A DNA stretch of 53,844 nucleotides from Candidatus Rokubacteria bacterium 13_1_40CM_68_15 (GCA_001917585.1 MNEG01000019.1:1-53844); one strand, 5' to 3'. Positions 35,847 to 45,116 are shown, counted from the first letter of the stretch. Numbers and translations: made by a program. Notes: generated by a model from the sequence alone, not told the origin.

Positions 35847-35945
35847 GATCACCCCGTGCGCGGTCAAAGCCCGGTCGACATCAATCGCACGATGTATTCC
35901 TCGCGAGATCTATTCCTGGTGAGGTGTATTCCTCGCAGCACGGAC
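35847..35945 (+). repeat. Dispersed repeat, copy B
   Basis: Shares GATCACC, GTCGACATCA and CGATGTATTCCTCGC-GATCTATTCC with copies A and C, then diverges; truncated copy. Confidence 0.65.
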
Positions 35946-36082
35946 GATCTCCGCCAGCAAGCGAGCGCCATCTCGCCGGGCGGCAAAAATCGCAGTCGAT
36001 TTGACGACCTGTGACGCTATGATCGCCGAGGGTCGCTCCCGTGGCCGCATGACGATGGACCTTCCGGGTAAGGAGCGTCGAA

Positions 36083-36547
36083 ATGCAGGGGGTTCTTCAT
36101 CCGCTGTTCGTCCACCTTCACATTGCGCTGCTCCTGATGGCCTTCATCACCATGTACTACTGGTTGTTCAAAGGCCTGGCCACGTCGATCTTCGAGAACC
36201 GGATCTACAGTCTGGCGCGCTTGAACACCGCCGCGGGCTTGTTCTTCGTCGTGCTCTCGATGATCGTCGGAGTTCGGGACGGCCTGACCGGATCGGTGGC
36301 GTCGTTCGACTCACCGCTCGGCACGTGGTTGTACGTGAAGGCCACCCTGGCCACCGTGATCGTGATCGTCTACGGTGCGTTTCTCTGGCTGAGCCGCAAG
36401 AAGCCCCAGTACCTTCAGGAAGATCCGAAGATCATGTTCTGGTGTCTCGCCACGCAACTGGTCGGCATGATGCTGGTGATCGCCGTCACGATGCTCGGGA
36501 CGATGCTCGTGTACTACCCCCACGCCCTGCGTCGCTTGGGAGGATGA
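36083..36547 (+). CDS. Four-helix membrane protein, DUF2231-like
   Basis: 154 residues, four membrane helices. Opening LHPLFVHLHIALLLMAF fits the DUF2231 pattern (HPxxVHxxIxLL). Such proteins are unassigned; some carry haem-ligand histidines as here. Three bases before the NDH-2 gene and probably co-transcribed, so a quinone-linked or electron-transfer role is possible. Confidence 0.7.
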   Translation: MQGVLHPLFVHLHIALLLMAFITMYYWLFKGLATSIFENRIYSLARLNTAAGLFFVVLSMIVGVRDGLTGSVASFDSPLGTWLYVKATLATVIVIVYGAFLWLSRKKPQYLQEDPKIMFWCLATQLVGMMLVIAVTMLGTMLVYYPHALRRLGG

Positions 36548-36550
36548 TTC

Positions 36551-37810
36551 GTGACGTCCGCGCGAAGGAAGGCCGCAAAGGTCGTGATCGTCGGAGGAGG
36601 CTTTGCCGGATTGTATGCGGCCCTCACGCTCCAGAAGGAGCTCGAGTCCGCGCTGGTCGAGGTGACCCTCATCGACCGGCGAAACTATTTCACGTTTACA
36701 CCGCTTCTGCCCGAGGTTGCCGCGGCGACGCTGGGTTCGGCTCACGTGAGCTATCCGTTCCGGCTCCTCGCCAAGAAGGCGGGGTTTCGCTTCCTCCAGG
36801 CCGAAGTGAGCGGGTTCGATCTCGATGCGCGTACCGTACGGATCGGGAGCCCCTCGATTCCCTACGATTACCTGATCGTGGCGCTGGGCAGTGTCCCGTT
36901 CTTCTTCGGCAACCCCGACCTCGAGAGCCACAGTCTCCCGCTGACCTCGGTGCCCGACGCGGTGAGAATCCGCAACCATGTCATCCGGCTCGTCGAACGG
37001 GCCGTCGCCGAGCCTGATCCCGATCGTCGGCGGGAGCTCCTCACCGTCGTCGTCGCCGGCGCCGGCCCCTCCGGCGTCGAGATCGCCGCAGAACTCCATC
37101 ATCTGATCCACACGGTCCTCCTCAAGTACTACCCTCTGGATCCGGCCTTGTTCAGAGTGGTCCTGGTCGATGGGGCCGATCGAATCCTCCTTCATTTCGA
37201 TCGGAAGCTTGCCGAGGCCGGGCAGAAGGAGCTCACCGAGCGTGGGATCGAGCTACGACTCAACACTCGCGTGACCGGGGCCACCGCGGCCGACGTCGAG
37301 CTCAATGGCGGTGAGGAAAGGATCCGCACCCATACGCTGATCTGGACCGGTGGGACGCAGCCCAATCCGGCTCTCGTTCACCTGCGCGTCGCCAAGACGC
37401 CTCGGGGAGCCGTTGAGACGGACGACTTTTTGAATATCCCGACGCATCCTGAGGCCTACGTGATCGGGGATGCGGCGGCGGTCACCGATCGACGGCACAG
37501 TCGACTTTACCCACCGGTGGCGCCGGTGGCGATCCGCCAGGGCGTCCGCGCCGCCGGCAACATCGTCAATGCTATCCAGGGTCGAGCCCCGGAACCCTTC
37601 CTCTTCGATTTCACGGGAAACATCGTCGGCCTTGGGGGCGGCGTGGCCCTGGTGAATCTCCTCGGAATCAAGTTCCACGGCCGGCTTGGATGGTTGTTTT
37701 ACCGGATGGCGTACCTCCAGCGGTTGGTGGGACTCAAAAACAAGGTCGCTCTGGTCTTCACCCTCGGGCTCAACGCGCTCTTTGATCGAGACATCTCGTG
37801 CGAGACATGA
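36551..37810 (+). CDS. ndh: Type II NADH:quinone oxidoreductase (NDH-2)
   Basis: 419 residues. FAD-binding GGGFAGLYAALTLQ near the start, second dinucleotide motif VVAGAGPSGVEIAAEL (NAD), then YVIGDAAAV and a quinone-site region (PPVAPVAIRQGVRAAGNI). The C-terminal amphipathic part (WLFYRMAYLQRLVGLKNK) allows membrane attachment. It oxidises NADH without pumping protons and feeds the quinone pool that serves the oxidase. Possible GTG start. Confidence 0.9.
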   Translation: MTSARRKAAKVVIVGGGFAGLYAALTLQKELESALVEVTLIDRRNYFTFTPLLPEVAAATLGSAHVSYPFRLLAKKAGFRFLQAEVSGFDLDARTVRIGSPSIPYDYLIVALGSVPFFFGNPDLESHSLPLTSVPDAVRIRNHVIRLVERAVAEPDPDRRRELLTVVVAGAGPSGVEIAAELHHLIHTVLLKYYPLDPALFRVVLVDGADRILLHFDRKLAEAGQKELTERGIELRLNTRVTGATAADVELNGGEERIRTHTLIWTGGTQPNPALVHLRVAKTPRGAVETDDFLNIPTHPEAYVIGDAAAVTDRRHSRLYPPVAPVAIRQGVRAAGNIVNAIQGRAPEPFLFDFTGNIVGLGGGVALVNLLGIKFHGRLGWLFYRMAYLQRLVGLKNKVALVFTLGLNALFDRDISCET

Positions 37811-37851
37811 GCCAGTAACGCCGCCAGGCCGCTGTCCGTTCTCTGCTTCCA

Positions 37852-38382
37852 CTATGGGCTCACCCGCAGCGTTGGATGGCGACGCCAGAGGTACCCTGCG
37901 ATCGCCGCCGTCGCCAGCAGGTTCGCAACGAGTAGCGCCGGCCACGTGAGCGCCCGCACGACCGGGGCCGCAAACAACACGGGACTGACCGTGACACCGA
38001 ACTCGAAGACCACGAAGAGCACCAGAATACCGAAGCCGACTTCCGGATGGCGCAAGGCAATCGCCAGCAGTCGCGATGCGAAGTGACCAATCGCCGCAAA
38101 GACCAGCGAGTGAGCTGCCGTGTACAGGCCGACCATCTCCAGTGACACCGTCAACGTGTCGAACCCCGGGAGGCTGGCGTTGTGCCGAAACAGCGCGGTG
38201 CCGAGCACGGTCGGTGTGTAGAGTGGCCGACCATTGACCGCATCGAGGAGCAAGAACCAGACGGCCACGATGGCCGCGCCGAAAATTCCGGCCAGTATGC
38301 CCTCCTCGTCACACACGGTACTTTCGCGGGTCGCCGACAGCATCACGGCTGGAGTCGTCGGCACGTCGGTCTGAACGCTCAT
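37852..38382 (-). CDS. Four-helix membrane protein of unknown function
   Basis: 176 residues from ATG 38382, which overlaps the stop of the small gene upstream (ATGA). Helices at about 30-50, 75-100, 110-135 and 145-165. HNASLPGFDTLTVSLEMVGLYTAAHSLVF holds two histidines. No family recognised. Convergent with ndh. Confidence 0.65.
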   Translation of the reverse strand: MSVQTDVPTTPAVMLSATRESTVCDEEGILAGIFGAAIVAVWFLLLDAVNGRPLYTPTVLGTALFRHNASLPGFDTLTVSLEMVGLYTAAHSLVFAAIGHFASRLLAIALRHPEVGFGILVLFVVFEFGVTVSPVLFAAPVVRALTWPALLVANLLATAAIAGYLWRRHPTLRVSP

Positions 38383-38522
38383 CGCCCCGCCTTTTCTTGA
38401 GATCTGTGCCGCAACCGTGTGCTCGTACCCTCGTGCGGTATCGGCCGACGGGCGCGGACGACGACGACCAGGCCGATGATCATGACCGACATTGCCGCAA
38501 GGCAGGCTAACCGTCTCATCAT
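38379..38522 (-). CDS. 47-residue membrane peptide coupled to the next gene
   Basis: ATG at 38522 with CAGGAGG six bases upstream, an unusually good site. N-terminal helix LACLAAMSVMIIGLVVVV then basic residues. The TGA overlaps the ATG of the four-helix protein. Too short for many gene callers; coupling and the site support translation. Confidence 0.6.
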   Translation of the reverse strand: MMRRLACLAAMSVMIIGLVVVVRARRPIPHEGTSTRLRHRSQEKAGR

Positions 38523-38999
38523 TTCCCTCCTGGGGGACTGCGGTGCCAGTGTCACCGCTAGCTACACCGCGGCGCGACTGGAGCATGGCTCGTGCCAGAG
38601 TGAGAACGGAAGAACTTCGAGCGGGCTTCAGAAACCGGACTTCGTCACCATATCGGAGCCACCGCGATGTGCTTGGTCTTACGGGAGGAACCGATTCGAG
38701 CGGACAAGCGCCTTCGCCGGCCACGTCCCCGTCGCAAAAGACGACACTTCTGCGTCTCGGAAGTCGGCACGAGCGGGCAGTGTTTCGCAGTCTCACGGTT
38801 CAGTCCGGCTCGCAGAAGTGGCACTCCCTGTGCTCATGCACCACATCGAAGCGCGACCCCTCGGGAAATCGTGACGCTGCAGTGGCGCGATCAGCATCGG
38901 CCGCCGTCGAACGGCCGAAACGACCGGCGAACACTGCAGGAGGGATGCTTCGAGATCCGCTCCGCGCGCAAGTGCGAACGTTACAGGGAGGTCCACCAC
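38523..38999. other. Intergenic stretch without a supported gene
   Basis: About 475 bp between divergent genes. Forward open frames (for example one from 38419) contain no motif or site. A GGGAGG ribosome binding site for the next gene lies at its right end. Confidence 0.5.
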
Positions 39000-39350
39000 A
39001 TGGTCTGTCGGGCATGCGGCCAAGAGAAGCCGGCGACTGAGTTCCACGACGGCACGGACGAGTGCAAACCCTGTCTCGCCGTGGACTTCAAGCGGTACGA
39101 CCGGGGCAGCGCCGACGCGCCGCGGAGTCGTCGGGAGCGCTCCGCTGAGGTCACCAATGTTCGCGAAGACACCCCGCGCCCCGCGTCGGTGTACCTGAAG
39201 CTCGAGGCCATGTATCACGCTCGCTGCGAACAGCCCGTGACCCTGACCGGATACTCCTCGTCCACGGAGGAGCTGCAATTCCGCTGCTACTCCTGCAGCG
39301 AGAGCATCTTCCTGCCGACCGTGGCCGTCGAGCGCGTCGAGACGAGATGA
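39000..39350 (+). CDS. Zinc-ribbon protein with two cysteine pairs
   Basis: 116 residues, ATG after GGGAGG. CRACGQ...CKPC in the first 30 residues and CYSCSES near the end; the first part resembles HNH/zinc-ribbon DNA-binding heads. The linker carries many charged residues. Function unknown; a third small cysteine protein in this accessory stretch. Confidence 0.65.
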   Translation: MVCRACGQEKPATEFHDGTDECKPCLAVDFKRYDRGSADAPRSRRERSAEVTNVREDTPRPASVYLKLEAMYHARCEQPVTLTGYSSSTEELQFRCYSCSESIFLPTVAVERVETR

Positions 39351-39780
39351 TCATGCTGGCCTTTCCCAGGGTCCAGCGGTAACGGAGCCGCGTTCGACTC
39401 CACCTCGTCTCGTCGTTCTTTCTCCCGAGCGATATATCCGAGAGGGCTCGCTGGTCATCACACGGATCCAGTACATCTTTAGAGTATCGTTGGCGGTGTC
39501 GACGCCGCTTCCGCCTTCCTCGCGCTGATCGGAGACGGGCTCACGTTCTGCGCCCGAACTTAAGGTGTACGTCGGCCCGAAACCGCGATTGTCCTCGACA
39601 CTTCCCCCGACTCACACGGAATAGATCGGGCGACGAATACATCGTCGTGTGATGTCGACAGACCTTCCGCCTTCGCGCGCGTGATCGGAAACCACCTCGA
39701 GGCTCGATACGGGACCGCACTCGTCCGTACGGCACGCGTGTTGCTCTCGTGTCGCAGGGACGAGGCGGAGGCCGCTATCG
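39351..39780. other. Gene-free stretch carrying repeat copy C
   Basis: About 430 bp; open frames have no support. Copy C of the dispersed repeat lies at 39548-39690 in reverse orientation, and its flanks share a CTTCCGCCTTC string (39512 and 39666). Confidence 0.55.
39548..39690 (-). repeat. Dispersed repeat, copy C (inverted relative to A and B)
   Basis: Reverse complement reads GTCGACATCACACGACGATG, then a GATCTATTCC block and GAAGTGTCGAGGACAATCGC, matching copy A. With A and B it brackets the membrane/NDH-2 block in inverted orientation. Confidence 0.7.
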
Positions 39781-39921
39781 ATGAAGCGCCCATCCTTCGA
39801 AACGAGGCTGGCAAAGATGAAGGATGCGGACCTCATTGCGGCGGGGCTGGCGGCGTTTCTGGCCCTGATGATTGCACTCGCCCTTCGCGTCGTGGGCGTC
39901 ATCAAGGCGACCTGCTGTTAG
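39781..39921 (+). CDS. 46-residue membrane peptide
   Basis: ATG nine bases after GGAGG. Charged start (MKRPSFETRLAKMKD) and one helix (LIAAGLAAFLALMIALALRVVGVI) ending in a double cysteine. No family recognised. Translation is likely but not proven by context. Confidence 0.45.
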   Translation: MKRPSFETRLAKMKDADLIAAGLAAFLALMIALALRVVGVIKATCC

Positions 39922-40539
39922 CGGCCGTGGCTCGACGGCGGCGGTGCCCGGACCTCACCGGGCAGCGGCCAGAAGCGTCTCGAGGCGTGTCCTGAATTGC
40001 CGAGACGCGCCGATGACACGGGACGACAGGGCGGCGCACCGTCTGCACGCTGCGTTCACGCGGTAGACCCGCCACACCATGCGCGGCGCCGACCGAACGC
40101 GTCGGAGTATCGTCAGACGGAGAAGATGGTCGTGGGAGGTCATCACCACCGTCATCGCGATCACCTTTGACCGCATCGCGGAGTATTGGCCCCTTCGACC
40201 GGTGTGCCAACGGCAAGGCTGTCATCGCCGACCCGGCGTGGCGACTACTCGTACACGCACGGGACCAACGCTCCAGACGGACGGCTGATGCCCTCCGTAC
40301 GTGTACGTGGGGATGATACCGTAAGGCGCCAGGCTGGCCGCCCGAAAAGCAAACCACCGTCTCCTGTGTTCGAGGTCAGATGCCTCTCGCGTGAGCGCAT
40401 ACCGGACGAGATCGGTCTGTTTGCCCTCCACTTGCCCCCTTCTGTACCAGGCTGAGACAATTGCCTCGAATGATCGCGAATCACGTGCTCAAGGGGTGAC
40501 GGCGCGCCGAGCATCCCTGACGGGCGACCGGAGGATCCC
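39922..40539. other. Intergenic stretch without a supported gene
   Basis: About 620 bp. A minus-strand frame at 39955-40176 (73 residues, with CRRC) is possible but lacks a clear ribosome binding site. Nothing else recognised. Confidence 0.4.
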
Positions 40540-41001
40540 GTGACACCGAAAGAAGACCTGTTGAATCAAGCCGCCCGCGACTACAAGGCGTTCCACGAGA
40601 CGCTGCGCGGTCTCAACGAGGAGCAGATGACAGAGGTCTGGCTGGGCACGTGGAGCGTGAAGGACATCGTCGCTCACATGGCGGGCTGGCACCGTGAGAT
40701 GGCGCCGGCGCTGGAGCGCCTGGCCCGCGGCGAGAAGCCCATCCCCGAGGGCGTCAGCTACGACGACGTCGATGGGTGGAACGCGCGGTTCACGGCGGCG
40801 GCCAAGGACACCAGCGTGGCGGACGTGCTGCTCGAGTTCGACAAGTCGCACGAGCAGTTCATGCTGGCCGCCGACCGCGTGCCGGCCGAGCGCTGGCAGC
40901 CCGGCAAGACCACGTGGAAGATCGTGGACGGCAACTCGGCCCACCACTACCGCGAGCACGCCGAGCAGGTCCAGGCCTGGCGCGCCGAGCGCGGGCTCTG
41001 A
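40540..41001 (+). CDS. DinB/ClbS-like four-helix protein
   Basis: 153 residues, GTG after CGGAGG. LGTWSVKDIVAHMAGWHREM at residues 28-47 and HHYREHAEQVQAWR at the end give the histidine set of DinB-like metal enzymes or thiol-dependent transferases. DUF1706 and ClbS belong here; the role in this organism is unknown. Confidence 0.75.
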   Translation: MTPKEDLLNQAARDYKAFHETLRGLNEEQMTEVWLGTWSVKDIVAHMAGWHREMAPALERLARGEKPIPEGVSYDDVDGWNARFTAAAKDTSVADVLLEFDKSHEQFMLAADRVPAERWQPGKTTWKIVDGNSAHHYREHAEQVQAWRAERGL

Positions 41002-41013
41002 GGGCCGCGTGCG

Positions 41014-41370
41014 TCAGGTCTTCAGCGCGGCGACGGCGGCTTCGACCAGCTCGCTCGGCGTGAACGGCTTGAAGAGCAGGCCATTGACGCGGGCCTCGGT
41101 CGCTTCGGCGACGACCTCGGCGGTGCCGTGGCCGGTGATCATCACCACGCGCTGGTCGGGGCGAGCGGCGCGGACGCGTCGGATCACCTCCACGCCGTTG
41201 AGCCCGGGCATCTTGTAGTCCACCACGAGGAGATCAGCCGGGGAGGCGACCAGCCGGGCCACGGCGTCTTCGCCGCGGGTGAAACCCTCGACCGTGTGGC
41301 CCTGCAGCTCCAGCACTTTCATGCAGAGCTGCATGATCGGCCGTTCGTCGTCCACGATCACGACGTTCAC
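41014..41370 (-). CDS. Stand-alone response regulator receiver domain
   Basis: 118 residues, one CheY-like domain. Acidic pair at DDE (8-10), phospho-acceptor D in VVDYKMPG, T in MITGHG and the lysine in FKPFT. No output domain. Eight bases downstream of cimA on the same strand, an odd partner for a biosynthetic gene. Confidence 0.9.
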   Translation of the reverse strand: MNVVIVDDERPIMQLCMKVLELQGHTVEGFTRGEDAVARLVASPADLLVVDYKMPGLNGVEVIRRVRAARPDQRVVMITGHGTAEVVAEATEARVNGLLFKPFTPSELVEAAVAALKT

Positions 41371-41378
41371 GCCGGACG

Positions 41379-42962
41379 TCAGCGGCTGGCGCCGCGGCGC
41401 TCGTCACGCCGCAGCTTGTACTCGACGGAATCCACCAGCGCCTGCCAGGAAGCCTCGATGATGTTGTCGGCGACGCCCACGGTGCCCCAGGTGTCCTCGC
41501 CGTCGCCCGAGGTGATGAGGACCCGCGTCTTCGCGCCGGTGCCCTTGGACTCATCGAGGATGCGCACCTTGTAGTCGAGCAGCTGCATGGTCTTGAGGCT
41601 CGGGTAGAACTCCTCGAGCGCCTTGCGGAGGGCATGGTCGAGGGCGTTGACGGGGCCGTTGCCGGCGGCCGCGGTGTGCTCGAGGATCCCCTTGACCCGG
41701 ACGCGGACGGTCGCCTCCGCCACCGGCGCGTCGGCGTGCTGCTCCTCGACGATCACGCGATAGGCGTCGAGCTCGAAGTACGGCCGGTGGCGGCCGAGCG
41801 CGCGCTCCATCAGCAGCTCGAAGGACGCCTCGGCGCCCTCGAACTGGAAGCCCTGATCCTCGAGCGCCTTGAGCTCGTCCAGGATGCGCCGCGAGTCCGG
41901 CGTGGCCTGATCGAGGTCGATCCCGTACTCGCGCGCCTTCCAGACGATGTTGGACTTGCCCGAGAGTTCGGAGACGAGCACGCGCCGGTGGTTGCCGACG
42001 GCTTGCGGATCGATGTGCTCATAGGTGTCCGGATGCTTCAGGACCGCCGACACGTGCATGCCGCCCTTGTGGGCGAAGGCCGAATCGCCCACGTAGGGCT
42101 GGGACGTCCACGGCTTGCGGTTGGCCAGCTCGGAGACGAAGCGGGAGACGTCGCGCAACACGCGGAGGTTCGGCTCCGGGATGCAGTCGACACCCATCTT
42201 GAGCACGAGGCTCGGGATGATCGAGACCAGGTTCGCGTTGCCACAGCGCTCACCGAACCCGTTCATCGTTCCCTGCACCTGCTCGACGCCCTCGCGGACG
42301 GCGGCCAGTGAGTTCGCCACCGCGCATTCGGCGTCGTTGTGGACGTGGATGCCCAGGCGCGCCGGAACCTCACGCTTCACCACCTGGAGGATCGCCACGA
42401 GGTCGTGCGGCAGCGTGCCGCCGTTGGTGTCGCAGAGCACGATCCAGTGCGCACCCGCGCCAGCGGCCGCCTTCAGCGTGGCCAGCGCGTACTCGGGATT
42501 GGCCCGGAAGCCGTCGAAGAAGTGCTCGGCGTCGTACATCACCTCGTCCATCTTCGGGCGAAGGTAGGCGATGGTGTCGCCGATCATGGCGAGGTTCTCG
42601 GGCAGCGTCGTCTCCAGCGCCTGCGTGACGTGGAAGTCCCACGACTTGCCGACGATCGTCGCGACCGGCGCGCCGGCCTCGATGAGCGATTGCATGTTGG
42701 CGTCGCCGGCGGCGCTGACCCCGGCGCGTCGGGTCATGGAGAAGGCGCAGAGCTTCGCGTGCTTGAGCGAGACGTCCTGCATGCGGCGGAAGAAGCGGAG
42801 ATCCTTCGGGTTCGAGCCCGGCCAGCCACCCTCGATGTAGTGGATGCCGATGGCATCGAAGCGGGCGGCCAGGCGAACCTTGTCCTCCATCGAGAACGAC
42901 ACGCCCTCGCCCTGGGTCCCGTCGCGCAGCGTCGTATCGTAGATCTTGATCGTTCGCCGCAT
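41379..42962 (-). CDS. cimA: Citramalate synthase
   Basis: 527 residues from ATG 42962. [16 protein letters not shown] and [15 protein letters not shown] are the HMGL-like domain motifs of the isopropylmalate/citramalate family; the second half carries the LeuA dimer domain ([18 protein letters not shown]). It condenses pyruvate with acetyl-CoA, feeding threonine-independent isoleucine synthesis. The family variant with [11 protein letters not shown] is CimA rather than LeuA. The upstream in-frame extension lacks support. Confidence 0.88.
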   Translation of the reverse strand: MRRTIKIYDTTLRDGTQGEGVSFSMEDKVRLAARFDAIGIHYIEGGWPGSNPKDLRFFRRMQDVSLKHAKLCAFSMTRRAGVSAAGDANMQSLIEAGAPVATIVGKSWDFHVTQALETTLPENLAMIGDTIAYLRPKMDEVMYDAEHFFDGFRANPEYALATLKAAAGAGAHWIVLCDTNGGTLPHDLVAILQVVKREVPARLGIHVHNDAECAVANSLAAVREGVEQVQGTMNGFGERCGNANLVSIIPSLVLKMGVDCIPEPNLRVLRDVSRFVSELANRKPWTSQPYVGDSAFAHKGGMHVSAVLKHPDTYEHIDPQAVGNHRRVLVSELSGKSNIVWKAREYGIDLDQATPDSRRILDELKALEDQGFQFEGAEASFELLMERALGRHRPYFELDAYRVIVEEQHADAPVAEATVRVRVKGILEHTAAAGNGPVNALDHALRKALEEFYPSLKTMQLLDYKVRILDESKGTGAKTRVLITSGDGEDTWGTVGVADNIIEASWQALVDSVEYKLRRDERRGASR

Positions 42963-43053
42963 TCCGACATCATGAGGTAGGGCGCCGGACACGTCAAGGC
43001 GCGCGCGCGGGGCTGGGTGTAGCCTGGAGCTAGAGCGCCGCATGGGAGGCCCT

Positions 43054-43275
43054 ATGCGGGGAATCATGATCGTCGGTATCGCGTTGATCATCCTCGGTCT
43101 CGTCGCCCTGGCCTGGCAGGGCATCACGTATACAACCAAGGAGAAGGTCGTGGATGTCGGACCGCTGAAAGTCGAAGCGAAGCGGGAGAAGACGATCCCG
43201 CTCTCGCCGGCCCTCGGCGGCGTCGCCGTGGCCGCTGGCGTCGTGCTGGTCGTCGTCGGCGCCCGGCGCTCCTGA
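43054..43275 (+). CDS. Small membrane protein, DUF3185-like
   Basis: 73 residues from ATG 43054 (GGGAGG upstream); ATG 43042 is an alternative. Two helices with [26 protein letters not shown] between them, the DUF3185 pattern. Unknown function. Confidence 0.75.
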   Translation: MRGIMIVGIALIILGLVALAWQGITYTTKEKVVDVGPLKVEAKREKTIPLSPALGGVAVAAGVVLVVVGARRS

Positions 43276-43287
43276 CCACCGCGTCTG

Positions 43288-43371
43288 GAGTCCGAGCGGC
43301 GGCTTTCGCCGCCGCCGTCGAATCCTCGGGGAGGCCCTGGAGGGGGCGGTCACGTCCGCCCCCTCCGACTA
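43288..43371 (+). mobile_element. Two-hairpin repeat element, copy 3, at a convergent junction
   Basis: Same order of hairpins as copy 1: CGGCGGC-TTTC-GCCGCCG (43297-43314) and an 11-pair stem GGAGGGGGCGG / CCGCCCCCTCC with loop TCACGT (43339-43366). It sits between the ends of convergent genes, where it could act as a two-way terminator. No flanking duplication was found here. Confidence 0.7.
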
Positions 43372-44565
43372 TCAGACGACGCCGTCGCGCCGCAGGCGCG
43401 CGATGGCGGCCGCCTTCAGGCCAAGAACGCCGCGGAGGACGGAGGCGGTGTGCTGACCGAGCACCGGTGGCGCCGTCGCGACCGACCCCGGTGTCGTGTG
43501 CAGCCGGATGGGCACGCCCATGACGGTGACGGGGCCCGCTTTGGGATGACGCAGGCGCACCACCATCCCGCGCGCTTTCAGATGATCGCTCTCGCACACC
43601 TCGGCGACCGTCTTGATGCGCCCGGCGGGCACGCCGGCGGCTTCCAGGCGCTTGAGCCACTCGTCGGCGCCGCGCCCGCCGAGGATCTCGTTCAGCAACG
43701 GCACCAGGGCGGCGCGGTTCTCGACGCGTTTGGCCTCGGTGTCGAAGCGAGGATCGGTCGCCAGCTCGTGGCGCTCCAGCGCTCCGCAACACTGCTTCCA
43801 CAGCGAGTTGTTGGCGACGCCCAGCGTGAGGTACGCGTCGGCCGCCTTGAAGACCTCGTAAGGCACGATCGACGGGTGCTGATTGCCCCGGCGGCCCGGC
43901 TTGGCGCCGGTGTTGAAATACGTCCCCGCCTGGTACGTCAGGAGCGAGGCCATGACGTCGAGCATGCCGATCTCGACCTTCTGGCCGCGCTTCGTACGCG
44001 TGCGCGCGAGCAGCGCGAGCACGATCCCGTGAGCGGCAGACATCCCGGCCACGAGATCGGCGATCGAGTTCCCCACCTTCACCGGCGGGCCGTCCGGAAA
44101 TCCGGTGAGGTCCATGATGCCGCCCTCGCCCTGCACGATGAGGTCATAGCCGGCGCGATGCGCCTCGGGGCCCGACTCGCCGAATCCCGAGATGGAGCAG
44201 TACACGAGCCGCGGATTGAGGCGGCTCAGCGCCTTGAAGCCCAGGCCGAGCCGCTCCATCGTGCCGGGACGGAAGTTCTCGACGACGACGTCACTCTTGC
44301 GCGCCAGGGTTCGGAGAATCTCCAGGCCTTCGCGCGCCTTGAGGTTGAGCGTGACGCTCTTCTTGCCGCGGTTGACCGACATGAAGTACGTGGCCTCGCC
44401 GGCCACGAACGGCGGCCACTTCCGGGTGTCGTCACCTTTGCCGGGCTCCTCGACCTTGACGACCTCGGCGCCCATGTCGGCCAGCATCATGGTGCAGAAC
44501 GGTCCGGCCAGCACGCGCGTGAGATCGAGCACACGGACGCCGTCGAGCGGCTTAGTTCGGGCCAC
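43372..44565 (-). CDS. CaiB/BaiF-family (class III) CoA-transferase
   Basis: 397 residues. DGVRVLDLTRVLAGPFCTMMLADMGAEVVKVE is the family N-terminus and the catalytic-region GYDLIVQGEGGIMDLTG follows; length is normal. It moves CoA between carboxylic acids. It overlaps the DUF35 gene by 14 bases, so it belongs with that gene and the thiolase-like gene. Confidence 0.92.
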   Translation of the reverse strand: MARTKPLDGVRVLDLTRVLAGPFCTMMLADMGAEVVKVEEPGKGDDTRKWPPFVAGEATYFMSVNRGKKSVTLNLKAREGLEILRTLARKSDVVVENFRPGTMERLGLGFKALSRLNPRLVYCSISGFGESGPEAHRAGYDLIVQGEGGIMDLTGFPDGPPVKVGNSIADLVAGMSAAHGIVLALLARTRTKRGQKVEIGMLDVMASLLTYQAGTYFNTGAKPGRRGNQHPSIVPYEVFKAADAYLTLGVANNSLWKQCCGALERHELATDPRFDTEAKRVENRAALVPLLNEILGGRGADEWLKRLEAAGVPAGRIKTVAEVCESDHLKARGMVVRLRHPKAGPVTVMGVPIRLHTTPGSVATAPPVLGQHTASVLRGVLGLKAAAIARLRRDGVV

Positions 44566-44980
44566 TTTCGCCTCCCTTGAAGAGCCGGCGCACGACGCTG
44601 CGGGTCATCGCGTTGACGCGATCGCCGGCGCGGCCGGCGCGGCCCCAGAACAGACGTGCGCGGTCGAGCGCGTTCAGGCTCGAGAAGTAATAGATGTTGT
44701 CCACGGCCTCGATGGCGACGAGGGAGCCGATGCGCACCCGCCGTGTCTGGGCGCCGTGGCAGACGAAGCGGGCGCCCCCCTGAAGCTGGACGAGGGCGAT
44801 GTGAAGTGGCGAGCGAAAACCCTCGGGAGCGGAATGCAGGGTCGTGTACGACACGATCTCGCCGATCCCGGCCACCGTCGTGGGGATCATTCGCGCCGGA
44901 TGATGTGGGCAGTAAGTCGCCGGCGGCGCGACGATGAGGCCACACCGCGAGCAGCGCGAGGCCGGGATGCGTTCGATCAT
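44552..44980 (-). CDS. DUF35 OB-fold/zinc-ribbon acyl-CoA-binding protein
   Basis: 142 residues. Rubredoxin-like zinc ribbon (CSRCG...CPHH) then an OB fold (GEIVSYTTLHSAP...FRSPLHIALVQLQGGARFVCH). DUF35 proteins pair with thiolase-like enzymes, as in the archaeal HMG-CoA pathway and the Ltp2-ChsH2 aldolase of steroid breakdown. ATG 44980 is preferred because the upstream extension is translated repeat (see 45031-45116). Confidence 0.85.
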   Translation of the reverse strand: MIERIPASRCSRCGLIVAPPATYCPHHPARMIPTTVAGIGEIVSYTTLHSAPEGFRSPLHIALVQLQGGARFVCHGAQTRRVRIGSLVAIEAVDNIYYFSSLNALDRARLFWGRAGRAGDRVNAMTRSVVRRLFKGGESGPN

Positions 44981-45030
44981 TGTATCGGAGCGTGGGAGAA
45001 AGGCTTGAACCGTGGGTGGGCTGGCCTGGG

Positions 45031-45116
45031 TGCGGGGTGGCTGCGTTCGGCTTCCCGTTTGATCGAGTGTGCGGGGTGGCCGCGGACGGCTTCCCGTTTG
45101 ATGGAGTGTGCGGGGT
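45031..45116 (+). repeat. 39 bp tandem repeat between thiolase-like and DUF35 genes
   Basis: Units begin at 45031, 45070 and 45109 (TGCGGGGTGGCTGCG and variants, followed by GGCTTCCCGTTTGAT). Two full copies and a partial third. Read on the minus strand it could add a 13-residue repeat to an N-terminal DUF35 extension. Confidence 0.9.

Larger units (their letters stand above)
35427..36082. other. Gene-free stretch carrying two copies of a dispersed repeat
   Basis: About 650 bp. Open frames are present but weakly coding; it carries repeat copies A (35684-35830) and B (35847-35945). The last 70 bp include the AAGGAG site of the DUF2231-like gene. Confidence 0.6.

Noticed and set aside
38419-38874. 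151-residue plus-strand open frame
   Set aside because: No ribosome binding site, no hydrophobic or motif pattern, and it overlaps the well-supported minus-strand 47-residue gene.
39955-40176. 73-residue minus-strand frame with a CRRC motif
   Set aside because: Weak start region and no neighbour context; not enough to call a gene.
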